Assembly (NCBI GenBank): GCA_009746045.1 | Contig: RPFO01000648.1 | Span: forward strand, 1,527,920-1,589,919 | Direction of reading: 5' to 3' | Length of the DNA: 62,000 nt | Source of the DNA: Mesostigma viride | Taxonomy: Eukaryota > Streptophyta > Mesostigmatophyceae > Mesostigmatales > Mesostigmataceae | Shown: in pieces, positions 53,049-62,000 of the stretch | How the letters are laid out: each line of letters starts with the position of its first letter | Numbering within the stretch: the first letter of the stretch is position 1 | Notes under the pieces: model-generated | Told to the model about the DNA's origin: nothing | The model's input: only the letters and a program-made list of their open reading frames with translations | Databases searched by the model: none | Program-made: the position numbers and the translations under genes

Positions 53049-55024
53049 ACTTGATGGCGATCGGCGAAGAGGGCAGTGCGCTTCTCCAGGACGGCATTGA
53101 ATCGCGCCAGCTCGTCCGGTGTGAACCCAGCACCAATCTCGTTAAGCAGAGCCTGAGTGCTGTCCAGGTCTATGCGATACATCGCGTACTCCTTGCCCTT
53201 CCGGAGCTGGCGCGCCAGCGTCTTGCTACTCATCAGGATCTGGGACGCTGGTCGGGGCCCGTCCGCCGAGCGCTCGTGTGTAATGTTATGGACCTCCGCG
53301 GCCTGTGCCCTATACTCGCTGTCTGGGCACCAGAAGGAACCATCCTGAAACCAAACCACCCGCCGACGCACACTGATGTCCACATCCTGCTTGTCCAGCC
53401 AGTCCACTCCAATGATGATGTCGGCAGCGCCTAACGGCGCAATAGTCGCCACCAGGTCCACCGGCGTGCCCTGCAGCACACCCTTGATGTCTGCTAGGCC
53501 CGGCGATTGGTGTCGCCGACCGTCGGAATAGGTGACATATACTGCCGTGGTGTGAGGTCGGGGTACCAGGCCCAGCCGACGCACCAGGGCCTCATTGATG
53601 AAGGACGTGGAGGCGCCGGTGTCGACCAGGAACTTCACATCCATGATCGTCTTCTCCTTCAAATACGGATCAAGGACGGTGGGAGGGACCAGTAACCCTC
53701 CGCTGAAAAGAAACAGATGCCGCGAATCTCCTTGAGATGCACGCGCCGCCGGTTGGGTGGACGCGTCTGCGGCCACGTTATTGACGTCTACCTCTACTCT
53801 AATTGACTCCGCGTCTGGGCTACCATCTGATTTTTCTACCCTATCCCCTACCCCGGGACCCAAGCCCATGGGCAGGGCTACTACTCCCGAGGAGCGGTGG
53901 GACGGGAGGCCGCCTCGCCCGACCACCCGCCCTCTTCCCCCCCTCCTCCTCCTCGTCAGCCCCCTCCTCGTCGTCATACTCGTAGCCAGCCACCGCCTGC
54001 GTTTGGCCGGAAGAGGAGGACTGTCGCCGCGCCTCAATCTCGTTGACCGCGCGCAACACACCCTTGGTAGAGCTGGTCGCGGGGGTCGCGGCTGCTGGTA
54101 CTGCGTCGGGACCTGTCTGGCGTGCTGCAGGCGAGCCGCACGCTCACCCGCGTTGCGGGGTCGGTCCCGAGGGCCGGAGGAGTCGGGGCGGCTGCCGAAG
54201 GCCGGGCCGGAGAAACGAACGCTGGGCCCCTCTCCTGCCCCGCGACCGGCGTTCTTGCCCCGGAGCTTGGGGCAGTCGCGCTTGAGGTGCCCCACCTCAC
54301 TGCACATGAAGCAGCGCGCCTTGCTAGCATCGATCGCGTTAACGCCAAGGTCAGTGTAGCCATCATCAGGGTCGTCGGGGTACTCCTCCTCCTCCTCGCC
54401 GGTGAGCTCCGTAGAGTACATCTGGTTCACCCGTCGCGGACCTGCAGTGGCTGACCTGAAGAAACGGCGCACCGAGGGTGCGCGCCCGCGAGACACCACG
54501 TCGGCCACCTGCAGAAGGTATCTCTGGATATTCAGGATGTCCCACTCCTTCCAGGGGACCTCAGCGTAGTGTTTGAATACCTCGTCCTGCAGCTCGGGGC
54601 TGAGCGCCTCGATGAATCTGATCTTGTACTCGTACCAGGTCATGTCGGTTAGATAAGCGGCGCTGGACTCAAACTTGGACAGAAACTCGCGATATGGGGT
54701 GGTCCCCTGGCGCAGCTTGCCGAAAGCGATCCGCTCGTGGAGCTCCGCGTCTGGGGGTATCAGCTTGCGGCGCACCCGGTCCATCAGCTCCTCCACGGTT
54801 TGCGGGTATGACTGGGATGCGATGCTCTCACAGTTCAGGATGCTCACCACCGAGGGGTCCATGCAGGTGTTAACCACATGTGGGATCAAATCGCAGGTGG
54901 CCAGTTCCCAGCTGTTGTGATTGCACCAAACGGTATACTGCTGTTGCCACATGCGTCCCCATTCGTCGACCTCTCGCGGTTTCATATCCGCGTGCAGCTT
55001 GGGTACATTCTTGAAGGTAGGCAT
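53015..55024 (-). CDS. Gag-protease polyprotein
   Basis: 669 codons. The Gag part contains the retrotransposon Gag fold signature (AFGKLRQGTTPYREFLSKFE ... FIEALSPELQDEV) and one zinc knuckle CFMCSEVGHLKRDC at about residues 237-250. After a disordered Arg/Pro region comes a retropepsin-like aspartic protease with VDTGAS (about residue 468) and ADIIIGVDWL. The last codons (WPAGAAA) are read from the inverted-repeat arm of the insert, so the frame is truncated before RT. Confidence 0.93.
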   Translation of the reverse strand: MPTFKNVPKLHADMKPREVDEWGRMWQQQYTVWCNHNSWELATCDLIPHVVNTCMDPSVVSILNCESIASQSYPQTVEELMDRVRRKLIPPDAELHERIAFGKLRQGTTPYREFLSKFESSAAYLTDMTWYEYKIRFIEALSPELQDEVFKHYAEVPWKEWDILNIQRYLLQVADVVSRGRAPSVRRFFRSATAGPRRVNQMYSTELTGEEEEEYPDDPDDGYTDLGVNAIDASKARCFMCSEVGHLKRDCPKLRGKNAGRGAGEGPSVRFSGPAFGSRPDSSGPRDRPRNAGERAARLQHARQVPTQYQQPRPPRPALPRVCCARSTRLRRGDSPPLPAKRRRWLATSMTTRRGLTRRRRGGRGRVVGRGGLPSHRSSGVVALPMGLGPGVGDRVEKSDGSPDAESIRVEVDVNNVAADASTQPAARASQGDSRHLFLFSGGLLVPPTVLDPYLKEKTIMDVKFLVDTGASTSFINEALVRRLGLVPRPHTTAVYVTYSDGRRHQSPGLADIKGVLQGTPVDLVATIAPLGAADIIIGVDWLDKQDVDISVRRRVVWFQDGSFWCPDSEYRAQAAEVHNITHERSADGPRPASQILMSSKTLARQLRKGKEYAMYRIDLDSTQALLNEIGAGFTPDELARFNAVLEKRTALFADRHQVSFKWPAGAAA

Positions 55025-55035
55025 CGGTGGGGCCT

Positions 55036-55787
55036 TTACCGTGTTAAGCTTAGGCCCCCGACCTCTCTGTAGGAGATGGAGCCGAATGTTGGAGGCTGCG
55101 ACCGCGGGAGAGATCCGGATCTGTCCGGTGTGCCGTGTGTCCGGCGCACCTGTACCGACGAGGGGTGTTCGTACCCCGGGTCATCCAGTGCCACCCTGCT
55201 GAAACTGAGGTTGCCAGCAGGCGCAGGCGAGGGGACCGCGCTTCGGTCAAGCACCCGTGGGCGCTGCGGTTGAGGTGCCGGGCGCTGGGCTGGCGTGTGA
55301 GCCTCCTCGTCGCGGGTGGTGACACTGCTCCGGGTCTCCTCTGGGCTGGTCCGTGGTCTATGAGTACCAACGGGCGGGCCCTGCGTGACAGATCCCTCGT
55401 CCGCCTCGTTAGTCCCTTCCAGGTCATCGAACTCGCCATCTGCCCCTGGGACCTCCCCTTCCTCGTCCGAATACCATAGCGCCGTGGGTAACAGGGACGT
55501 GCTGCCGAAGGATACTCTGCGTCTGCCCCGGTGTGGGGGACCCGGTGGATGTCCCTGGAGCCGCCCCCGACCTGCCCAAGGATGCGTTGGCCGCCCGGTG
55601 CCTGGCTGCTGCTGGCGGTAGTGCAGGGTATCTCCATTCTCGTCTCCCTGCTGCTCTGGATCCGGTGGTAGCCATTGTGGTCTCGTCTGGAGTTGGTGCT
55701 GCTGCATCCGGGGTTGCTGCTGTTGCCATTGCTGCTGTGGTGACCGTTGCTGCTGCTGATGCTGCCTCTGCTGTTGCTGCTGCTGCG

Positions 55788-55830
<43 letters not shown>

Positions 55831-55843
55831 TTGCTGTTGCTGT

Positions 55844-55911
<68 letters not shown>

Positions 55912-56193
55912 GTACTCTGGGAGCCTCTCTCGGTCGTTCCTGTCATCTCCCTGCCTGGTTAAGGCGTCTATATTGTCCCCATCCGCTGGGGAGCTATGTC
56001 TGGATCGTAGGGAGCCTTCCACAGGTCTCTCCATGATCTCACCTGTACCTGTCTCTACTGGTGGTGGCACCTCTAGCCCTCCTGTACCGTGCTCGTGGTT
56101 GTCTACCGGTTCTATCTCTCTATTATCTGGGTCTCTCTCCCTAAGCTCGTCTTCTGTCTCTCTGGCGTTCCTTGTTTGGGACCGTGTTGGCAT
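55036..56193 (-). CDS. Polyglutamine-rich ORF ahead of Gag
   Basis: 385 codons starting MPTRSQTRNARETEDELRER. An acidic, low-complexity N-terminus is followed by a CAG/CAA-encoded glutamine tract (about 55740-55910 on the + strand as CTG/TTG), then a Pro/Arg/Ser-rich tail. It stops 11 nt before the Gag ATG in another frame. It may be the Gag N-terminal region or a separate protein. No enzymatic motif is visible. Confidence 0.65.
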
Positions 56194-56320
56194 GGTGCCC
56201 GTACCGGTACCTTACACAGCAGGCATCACCTCCCCAGGAAGAAGAGAGAGAGAAAGAGCAACCACGTGCTATGGATCTATAGATATAGAATCTAGTATCA
56301 CTTCCTAGTAATAGTATCCT

Positions 56321-56659
56321 CTACTGTTTGCTAGGGCCAATGGTCAGCTGAGAGAAGGTAACTGTAACTGCTGTCCCCTCCCCCTGGCTGCTGAGCGTGG
56401 GTGGCTTGGAGCATTCACGAGTGGTGTGCATCCCCTCAGGCAATGGCATATGTTCCCTAACAAACCTATCTGCATCTGCTATGTTATCAAACCCTTTCCA
56501 CTTAGCACTAGAGCCTTGGGACAATATCTTATCTTTTATGTGTTCCTCACAAGTCTTCCAGCTGTAGAATATAGCAGGTCTACCCTTATCCCCGTCGTGA
56601 GCTACTGCATAGTAAGGATATCCAGACTGTCCACCCTTGTTTATTTTACGTCGGGGCAT
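56321..56659 (-). CDS. Small ORF with RNase H1/viroplasmin-type hybrid-binding domain
   Basis: 112 codons starting MPRRKINKGG. YPYYAVAHDGDKGRPAIFYS, then W-x2-C-x-E-x2-I, and KWKGFDNIADADRFV fit the RNase H1 N-terminal / caulimovirus viroplasmin domain family, which binds RNA-DNA hybrids or double-stranded RNA. It is the first ORF after the 5' LTR and has its own stop. A role in reverse transcription or Gag RNA handling is an inference. Confidence 0.8.
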   Translation of the reverse strand: MPRRKINKGGQSGYPYYAVAHDGDKGRPAIFYSWKTCEEHIKDKILSQGSSAKWKGFDNIADADRFVREHMPLPEGMHTTRECSKPPTLSSQGEGTAVTVTFSQLTIGPSKQ

Positions 56660-57375
56660 GTTACATCATAGTCTGGCAGCGGCTTGCAAGCAGGAGAGAA
56701 AGGGGAAACCCAGGCTACCTCTAATGCAGTGACCTTAAACAAACGAGGAGAGAGCACGGAGTGTAGTACAGCACACGCCCCCAGCCATCCGCGGCAAAGA
56801 GGCTATACAACGATTACACGGAGGTAAACACCGTCAACACAGTCGGCAACAGCCAGACGGTATTCACCCCCACAACATGTAAAACAACGAATGGTTGTCG
56901 TCCGCAACTTCCATTCGAACCAACGACATTCACACCCTATAGAGGCACAACGTATAACGAGAACCCCTACGCGTGCGAACCCGGAGAGGAAGCGAGCATG
57001 CCAGCTAGCCTTCCACAGGCATAGCTTGTATCCTATCTAGGGGACGCACCATAATCGATGACGTTAAATCCTCCTGAGCTGGCCGCCACCCGGTGTCGTT
57101 GAAGGCAAGCCCTGGCCGCCACTAGGTGTCGTTGAAAACAGGAGAGCTGAACGCTATCGTTTACAGCACCTCACCACAGGACTATTGCTAGCCCCGCCGA
57201 GTATCCCAGACTGGCCGCTTGCTGGCTAGGTCGTCGTTGAATCCCTTTACGGGCTGGCCGCCGACCAGTCAGCAGTCGTTGAATTCCGGAACCTCTACCT
57301 ACGTCAAACTCAGCCTTGGTATCCTAATTGGCTCACTAACCCTCTCCGCGAGAGTTAGCTAACCTTTCCAGCACA
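56660..57375 (-). other. Untranslated leader of the chromovirus
   Basis: About 700 bp between the 5' LTR and the first ORF, with loosely repeated CTGGCCGCC...GTCGTTGAA segments (57075-57290, + strand). No ORF is supported. Confidence 0.6.
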
Positions 57376-57392
57376 TTTCCTCCGATAACCAG
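57376..57392 (-). other. Primer-binding site candidate
   Basis: Directly inside the 5' LTR the - strand reads CTGGTTATCGGAGGAAATG, similar but not identical to the initiator-tRNA-Met complement TGGTATCAGAG used by many gypsy elements. The tRNA is not certain. Confidence 0.5.
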
Positions 57393-57974
57393 TGTTACGT
57401 CCCGGCCCAGACACACCTAGCCTGAGCTACGTAGCGAAAGACCCTTCTTGCCGGAATTAGGAATAATCCAAGATAGCCTAAAGTAGGTTGCGCTTCACGA
57501 CGTGAGTCGTGAGATATCTGGCATCACGGCTTAATGCCAAGCTAATTAGTTCACACTTATAATGGCTAGCAATACCAATTACAAATGGATAATGCCCCGG
57601 GCTCAATGTGTAGGCGTATTCGCACTTATCAATCATTAAACCAAGAGGACGAGACTCTCGTCCTCGGACCAATTTAACCTAGGTTGATTGCGGCGCAGAT
57701 ACATGCCAATTTCCCTGGACCAATCCAAGCCAAACATTCCACGTAGGATCCGGGCCGACATCGACCCTCAACTACAGGATCCACGCCTAGTACTACGAAT
57801 GGACTCAGGACTGACGCGGCGCCACCGCACCGGTGCCTAAAAGGGCAACCTAGGACCAAAATAACTAGTCCAATTCACACAAGGGTCAATGTCCATAAAA
57901 CTTAGTACAACGGCCACAAGGCCTTAGTAATTTATTCCATTGTTACGTCCGACCTAAAGGGCCGGGACGTAACA
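57393..57974 (-). repeat. 5' LTR
   Basis: 582 bp, same TGTTACG...CGTAACA ends as the 3' LTR. It differs from it by eye at one C/T and two single-G insertions. Confidence 0.96.
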
Positions 57975-58500
57975 GATGCGAGCAGCTCCGGCGGTGGGGT
58001 GGTCTACACGAACCTGCTTGGGGCCGATTGTGCCCGGCTGGCAAACCGGCGCGAAGCGCGGGGGTGGCGGACGACAGCCTTAACGTCTGGGGAGTCCTAA
58101 CTGCGACCTGGAGCGCATGGAGGAGGACTACTTTCAGCGTCCGAGTGGGCGGTGGCCACTGGCGTACGGCACTGTCCTCCTGGTGCCGGGGGCAGCCTAA
58201 CCACATCATGCAACGTCAAGGAGGAGGCGATTGCTGCGACGCAGGGGGTCGAGTGGTCGTGCGGCCGGACCAAGGCGTGTCGAGCTAGGTAAGCGAGTCG
58301 TCCGGCTCGTGGACCGTCTAGTGCTGTGGTGGGGGCGTTTGTCAGAGGGCGGTCGTCTTCCTGCCGCCTCGACTAGCTGGTTTGGCGCTATTTCACTCTG
58401 TCACTGGCTGGCGACATGCAGAGCCACTGGGTCTGGGTGGCTACCGACCACAACCCAGCTGACAAGGCCAGTCGGCGTGGCGCCTGGACTCATGGCTTGA
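57975..58500 (+). pseudogene. RNase H of the DIRS-like element, frameshifted
   Basis: DASSSGGGVVYT is the first RNase H Asp box. CNVKEEAIAATQGVEW (near 58210) resembles the xNxKExxA Glu box, and VWVATDHNPADKASRR (near 58430) the last Asp box. At least two frameshifts separate them. Confidence 0.65.
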
Positions 58501-58548
58501 CCCGGTGCATCCCAACCCTGGGCCTGAGGGGCGCGACGCCCTCGGGAC

Positions 58549-59278
58549 TTGCATGGCACTTATGGAGAGCACAGACTGTCAACCCTGTGTCTACCTTGCC
58601 AGCGTACCGGCGCGCGGTGGCCGTCTACGTGGCGTGGGGGCCACCTGGCCCCGTCGACCCAGCTGACGCGGAAGCCATTTTCTGTGAGTGGATTTCTGCT
58701 GTCTACCATGCCAGAGGAGGGGGGGGGCACCTTATGCCAGCACGCCAAGGCCTGTCTGCACCTGTACTATGTACCCCGACATTAATTGTTCGGAATTGGG
58801 TACTGGCGGACCGCCTGCTAGCAGGTTGGCAGCGGCTTGTTCCGGCTGTCAGCCAGTTAGATGAGATGCTTAGGCTGACACACGGATTTCCGGCCTGCGC
58901 GCCGCGTATTGCCTACCGCGGCTGAGCGGGACACCTCAGTACTGTACGGCAGGTCGTATACGCCGTTCCAACTCAGCCCTCCGCCTATGCCCTGGCGCCT
59001 TTGCTATTTCACTGCCCTGTTGCTAGTTTCATGTCGACAGGTGCATTTGAGTGCGTTGATTATTTTTGCTTTCCAGCAGACTGTACTTACGCATTAGCCA
59101 CGCGCTAGGGCTGCGGGTTCGGGATGTGGCCCGTCCTGGCCACCCCCTTCTCGAGCCACCAGGGCCCACGGTCGGTGCCCTTGTGCTGCGCAACCCCAAG
59201 GCTGCGCAGGGGGCGGCCCAGCACGTAGATCCTCGTCCGCCGGGACCCACTTCATTTATGGCTCCTGCGCCGCCCTGA
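58549..59278 (+). pseudogene. Tyrosine-recombinase-like C-terminal region
   Basis: PAYRRAVAVYVAW ... FCEWISAVYHARGG ... LLAGWQRLVPAVSQLDEMLR resembles the N-terminal SAM-like region of retroelement tyrosine recombinases. After a stop at 58922 and a frame change, LYLRIS-ALGLRVRDVA (59085-59135) resembles the LRxSELxxLRxxDv box with the first catalytic Arg. The HxxR and Tyr boxes are not seen, so the enzyme is truncated. Confidence 0.55.
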
Positions 59279-59395
59279 CGGCTGGCCACTCCCCCGGATG
59301 CACTTCTTTTTCGGGGTTTAACCTGCGTTGGTATGCATGAATGCGGTAAATACCACGTGGGCTATATTTAGATATTACGGACAGCTAATCGAGTC

Positions 59396-61390
59396 TCATA
59401 TATATTAAAAATATAATTACTTACAGCAGAGTGAAATCACTCAAACCAAAGCAAACGCCCAGCTATAAACCTATATACAGAGCCATGTCAAAGCTCTATA
59501 CTACGATAAGACCAATGGAAACGCCTAACGGGAGGAACCTAATAGCCCTGCTGCACCGCAAAATCAGCCCGCGTACGGCAGAGCATGATGTCAGCCATGG
59601 CCCGAGTCAGCGCCACCGACAAGCGCTGACGCCAATATGACGTCCAGGTCCGCGCCGACCATGGGGCCCGCTGGCCCTCCAGGTCCAGCCGATCCTCCCG
59701 GAGCCGGCAACACTCCTTGAAGAAGGCGGAGGTCAGGGGCCCCATGGCCCCAAACTCCTCCAGGACAAAGGGCACCACACGATGGTGCCCGACGTCGCCG
59801 TAGGCCAGGAGCTTGGCCCGCTCCGCCCGGTCCGCCGTGTAACCTGCCGTGAGGGAGGCCCCAGCCACGTGGCTAAGAGCCAAGGGCCGCGCCACCGAAA
59901 CGTCAATAAGCAGATGCCGGCCACCCCCCTCAAAGTCCAGCACCACGATGTCAGGCCGGTGGTTGGGGGAATAGAAGGCAGCGCCATCCGCATCCTCGGA
60001 CCGGATGTTCGCGTGGGGGAAAACCGACCGAATCATGGCGAGCACCACCGTCAGGAGGACAGTGTGCAAATACAAATACCAATTCTGATTCTGTTGGCCC
60101 CCCATGCAGGCAAGGTAGTGAGTCCCCGTGGGATCCAGCGGCTGCCCACAGCTACCACAAGGCCGCCCGGCCGGAACAAGAGGCTGCGGGGCAAATAGCT
60201 GGTGCCGGAGCGCCACCGAGTAGTGGCTGGGAGCCAAGGCGAATGGGGGGGCCATGGGAAGAGCACGAAGGTACGCCGAGCCCACACTCCGCAAGGAAAG
60301 CGAGAACAGCCACGCACGTCCCTGGGCGTTGAGGTCCGCGAAAAGAGCAATCCAATCAGCCGTGTGCAGAATACCCGCGTAGGTTTTCTGGTGTTTATCG
60401 ATGACGCGAGCAGGGAATGCGGCGGGAGATTGAACGGAGGCGACCGAGGGAGTGCCGCGAGGGAGGTGGCGCTGTACCGCCTGAGCGGCACGGACGGGAG
60501 AACAGGCCTGCTGGATCTCAGCATAGGCCTCCTGGATGGCGGTGACGAAGGGCAAAGGGCTGCTGGGGTCCAGGAGGTCAGGCGCTGCCGTTGCCAAAAG
60601 GGGCAGGAGCCGGCAGCTTTCCGCCCACGACTGAGCGACGGAGCCCAAAAATGCTGCTGGGGCCAGCCGGGCGGCACGAGTCAGACCGCAGCCACCCATC
60701 CGTGCAGGCAGGGAGGCAATGCGAATAGCATGTGGCGGGAGGTCGGGGCCCGGGACCAGCTGCGCCAAGGCCGACTGGATGCGTTCGTCGTGGCCCTCGG
60801 CGGCCAGCCGGACCTGAGACGGAAGAGCGCCCCTGAGCCAGTGAACGACGCGAGGGTGAGCGCAAAACCACAGAAGCAGACCCTTGGTCTGCAAGTCATG
60901 AAGGCGCGCAATCAAGGGCAGTACCTCAGTGCGTGCCTCGAGGGCGGCCCGCAGAGCATCGATGACAAACGCGGGGTCGCCAACCGGAACGCCGAGGACA
61001 TCCAACCCATGGAGGCGCTCGTCCCGGCCCAAGAGCTGGGGCGGAAAGCCGGAGCAATCACCTTGGGGCGAGTACACCGCGCACTTGGCAAGGGTCAACT
61101 GGAGGTTGATGTCGGCCACCGCGGTCTGCAGTGCCAGCAGAGCCGCGGTGGTGTCCGGCACAGGGCCCAGAAGGTAGATATCATCCAAGTAGGCCTGAAT
61201 AGCGACCGCCGGGTGGGCAGCATGGACCGCTTGGAGGCAACCCTGGAGGGGGGCGGCAAAGTACAGGGGTCCCAGGGGGTCCCCTTGCTGGGTGCCCGAC
61301 CGCGACAGCAGGCCGCCGCGAGTGCCGTCCTCCATGATGTGAACCAGTTGGCCGGGCTGGCCGTAGCACACGGCTTGTCAGGATATGCCC
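59396..61390 (-). mobile_element. 5'-truncated non-LTR retrotransposon (LINE)
   Basis: Contains the 3' half of a LINE pol ORF on the - strand, a short 3' UTR and an AT-rich tail (AATTATATTTTTAATATAT) ending near 59396. The 5' end at about 61390 abuts a stop codon and a T10 tract (61406-61415), as expected for truncation during target-primed reverse transcription. A tail fragment of the same family is at 39690. Confidence 0.82.
59539..61371 (-). CDS. LINE pol fragment: RT palm, CCHC and restriction-like endonuclease
   Basis: About 610 codons. GTQQGDPLGPLYFA (residues about 26-39) and AYLDDIYLL (60-68) are RT palm boxes. GVPVGD and the thumb follow. CGSC ... HYLAC (about 407-425) is a CCHC knuckle, and RPDIVVLD ... 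HLLIDVSV (about 470-495) fits the PD-(D/E)XK endonuclease of R2/NeSL-type elements. The C-terminus (TWTSYWRQRLSVALTRAMAD) is intact to a TAG. RT fingers and any N-terminal domain are missing, with an in-frame TGA just upstream. Confidence 0.85.
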   Translation of the reverse strand: MCYGQPGQLVHIMEDGTRGGLLSRSGTQQGDPLGPLYFAAPLQGCLQAVHAAHPAVAIQAYLDDIYLLGPVPDTTAALLALQTAVADINLQLTLAKCAVYSPQGDCSGFPPQLLGRDERLHGLDVLGVPVGDPAFVIDALRAALEARTEVLPLIARLHDLQTKGLLLWFCAHPRVVHWLRGALPSQVRLAAEGHDERIQSALAQLVPGPDLPPHAIRIASLPARMGGCGLTRAARLAPAAFLGSVAQSWAESCRLLPLLATAAPDLLDPSSPLPFVTAIQEAYAEIQQACSPVRAAQAVQRHLPRGTPSVASVQSPAAFPARVIDKHQKTYAGILHTADWIALFADLNAQGRAWLFSLSLRSVGSAYLRALPMAPPFALAPSHYSVALRHQLFAPQPLVPAGRPCGSCGQPLDPTGTHYLACMGGQQNQNWYLYLHTVLLTVVLAMIRSVFPHANIRSEDADGAAFYSPNHRPDIVVLDFEGGGRHLLIDVSVARPLALSHVAGASLTAGYTADRAERAKLLAYGDVGHHRVVPFVLEEFGAMGPLTSAFFKECCRLREDRLDLEGQRAPWSARTWTSYWRQRLSVALTRAMADIMLCRTRADFAVQQGY

Positions 61391-62000
61391 CAATATGCCT
61401 GACAGTTTTTTTTTTATTGAGTGTGCTAGTTTCGGGTATACCGGAACTTATATGACTACTTTCTTCTACATTCTACTAAATATATTAGTTAGCTAAATAT
61501 ATTAGCTAGCTGACATCCGTACCCTAGTGGTACTGTACCCAGTGGTACTGTAACCAGTGGTACTGTAACCAGTGGTACTGTAGCCAGTGGTACTGTAGCC
61601 GTCTGACAAAATTTGCCTGGCTCCGCGCTACGCGCCGACCCTATGTTCACTAAGTGCTGCCCTGGAGGCGCAATGTCCTTGTACTTGCATACTAGTGATC
61701 TGACGCATCATTTTAGTGTTGGTGTAAGCCACCCACTTGTGTGTGGCGGCTGGATGCACTTTAACTTATACCGTAGATTATTTCCAGATCGACGGATACT
61801 GCGACAGTGTGTTTTTCCACTTAATGTTGCCCCTGCAATTGTCATGGCTACCCGTTTGTACGCCGACTCAAAGTCAATATATAAAATCAGTAAAGCATTA
61901 TTCGATCTTTAAGCCTGCCACCTGTCTTACATTCTGACATGGTATCGAGCGGGGTGGCCTACTAAATTGCTGAAACTGGTCCGATTTATCGGGCAAATTG
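61391..62000. repeat. Flank with 15-bp repeat at 61515-61605, no gene seen
   Basis: About six copies of CCAGTGGTACTGTA(A/G) lie at 61515-61605, and TAAATATATTAG(T/C)TAGC is repeated just before. The remaining 400 bp to the window edge shows no motif I can support. Confidence 0.8.

Larger units (their letters stand above)
45523..57974 (-). mobile_element. Ty3/gypsy chromovirus LTR retrotransposon, nested and young
   Basis: 12,452 bp between and including two direct LTRs (580 and 582 bp), with a 5-bp GATGC duplication. Reading on the - strand: 5' LTR, primer-binding candidate, hybrid-binding-domain ORF, polyQ ORF, Gag-protease, inverted-repeat-flanked insert, RT-RNase H, integrase with chromodomain, accessory ORF, polypurine tract, 3' LTR. 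By eye the LTRs differ at about three positions (one C/T and two single-base indels), so the insertion is recent. It sits inside the RNase H of an older element. Confidence 0.96.
57975..59278 (+). mobile_element. DIRS/kangaroo-like element, 3' part
   Basis: It continues the frame broken at 45522: removing the chromovirus and one GATGC copy restores SDASSSGGGVVYTNL. RNase H fragments, a recombinase-like region and the end near 59278 follow. Terminal repeats of the split-direct-repeat type were not identified. Confidence 0.6.

Overview
This is eukaryotic nuclear DNA, most likely from a green alga with a large, repeat-rich genome. The evidence is GC-rich coding sequence, introns with chlorophyte-looking splice sites (G|GTGCG or G|GTACG ... 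GCAG|), TTTAGGG-like plant/algal telomere motifs inside introns, and a retroelement set (chromovirus, DIRS/kangaroo-like recombinase element, endonuclease-bearing LINE) familiar from chlorophytes. The species cannot be fixed from the sequence. There are no bacterial-style genes.

Positions 1592 to about 38650 (or 40230) hold ONE host gene on the + strand: a TruD/PUS7-family tRNA/mRNA pseudouridine synthase. I recognise 19 consecutive exons, 2356 coding bases in about 37 kb. Their phases all join to give 785 uninterrupted codons, from the YSDF motif near the N-terminus to the TYATMA-like C-terminal motif. The 5' exon(s) are missing and probably lie before the window. The 18 introns take up about 94% of the span, and most carry their own private tandem repeat. 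The largest is a ~14.3 kb array of about 600 copies of a 24-bp unit (13287-27602) inside one 15.6 kb intron. In at least four introns the repeat unit is a copy of the local exon end plus its 5' splice site. One intron holds two decayed copies of the next exon. One intron (28996-29815) is best read as an AT-AC intron with a perfect minor-spliceosome donor.

Positions about 38.6-42 kb are AT-richer, with the uncertain gene end, LINE debris and a repeated CACGTG palindrome. From about 42.0 to 59.3 kb lies a decayed + strand retroelement. It has an RT, an RNase H and a tyrosine-recombinase-like C-terminus (DIRS/PAT/kangaroo type). It is split by a young 12.45 kb Ty3/gypsy chromovirus on the - strand (45523-57974), which has nearly identical LTRs and a 5-bp target duplication GATGC. 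The chromovirus carries an upstream RNase-H1/viroplasmin-type hybrid-binding ORF, a polyglutamine ORF, Gag-protease, RT-RNase H, integrase-chromodomain, and an unidentified accessory ORF after integrase. A segment flanked by inverted repeats separates protease from RT.

From 59396 to about 61390 is a 5'-truncated non-LTR element (- strand) with an RT palm, a CCHC motif and a PD-(D/E)XK-type endonuclease. The last 600 bp show only short repeats. Very long open frames over the satellites are artefacts of repeat periods that avoid stop codons and are not annotated as genes. All homology statements rest on motif recognition by eye, without any database search.
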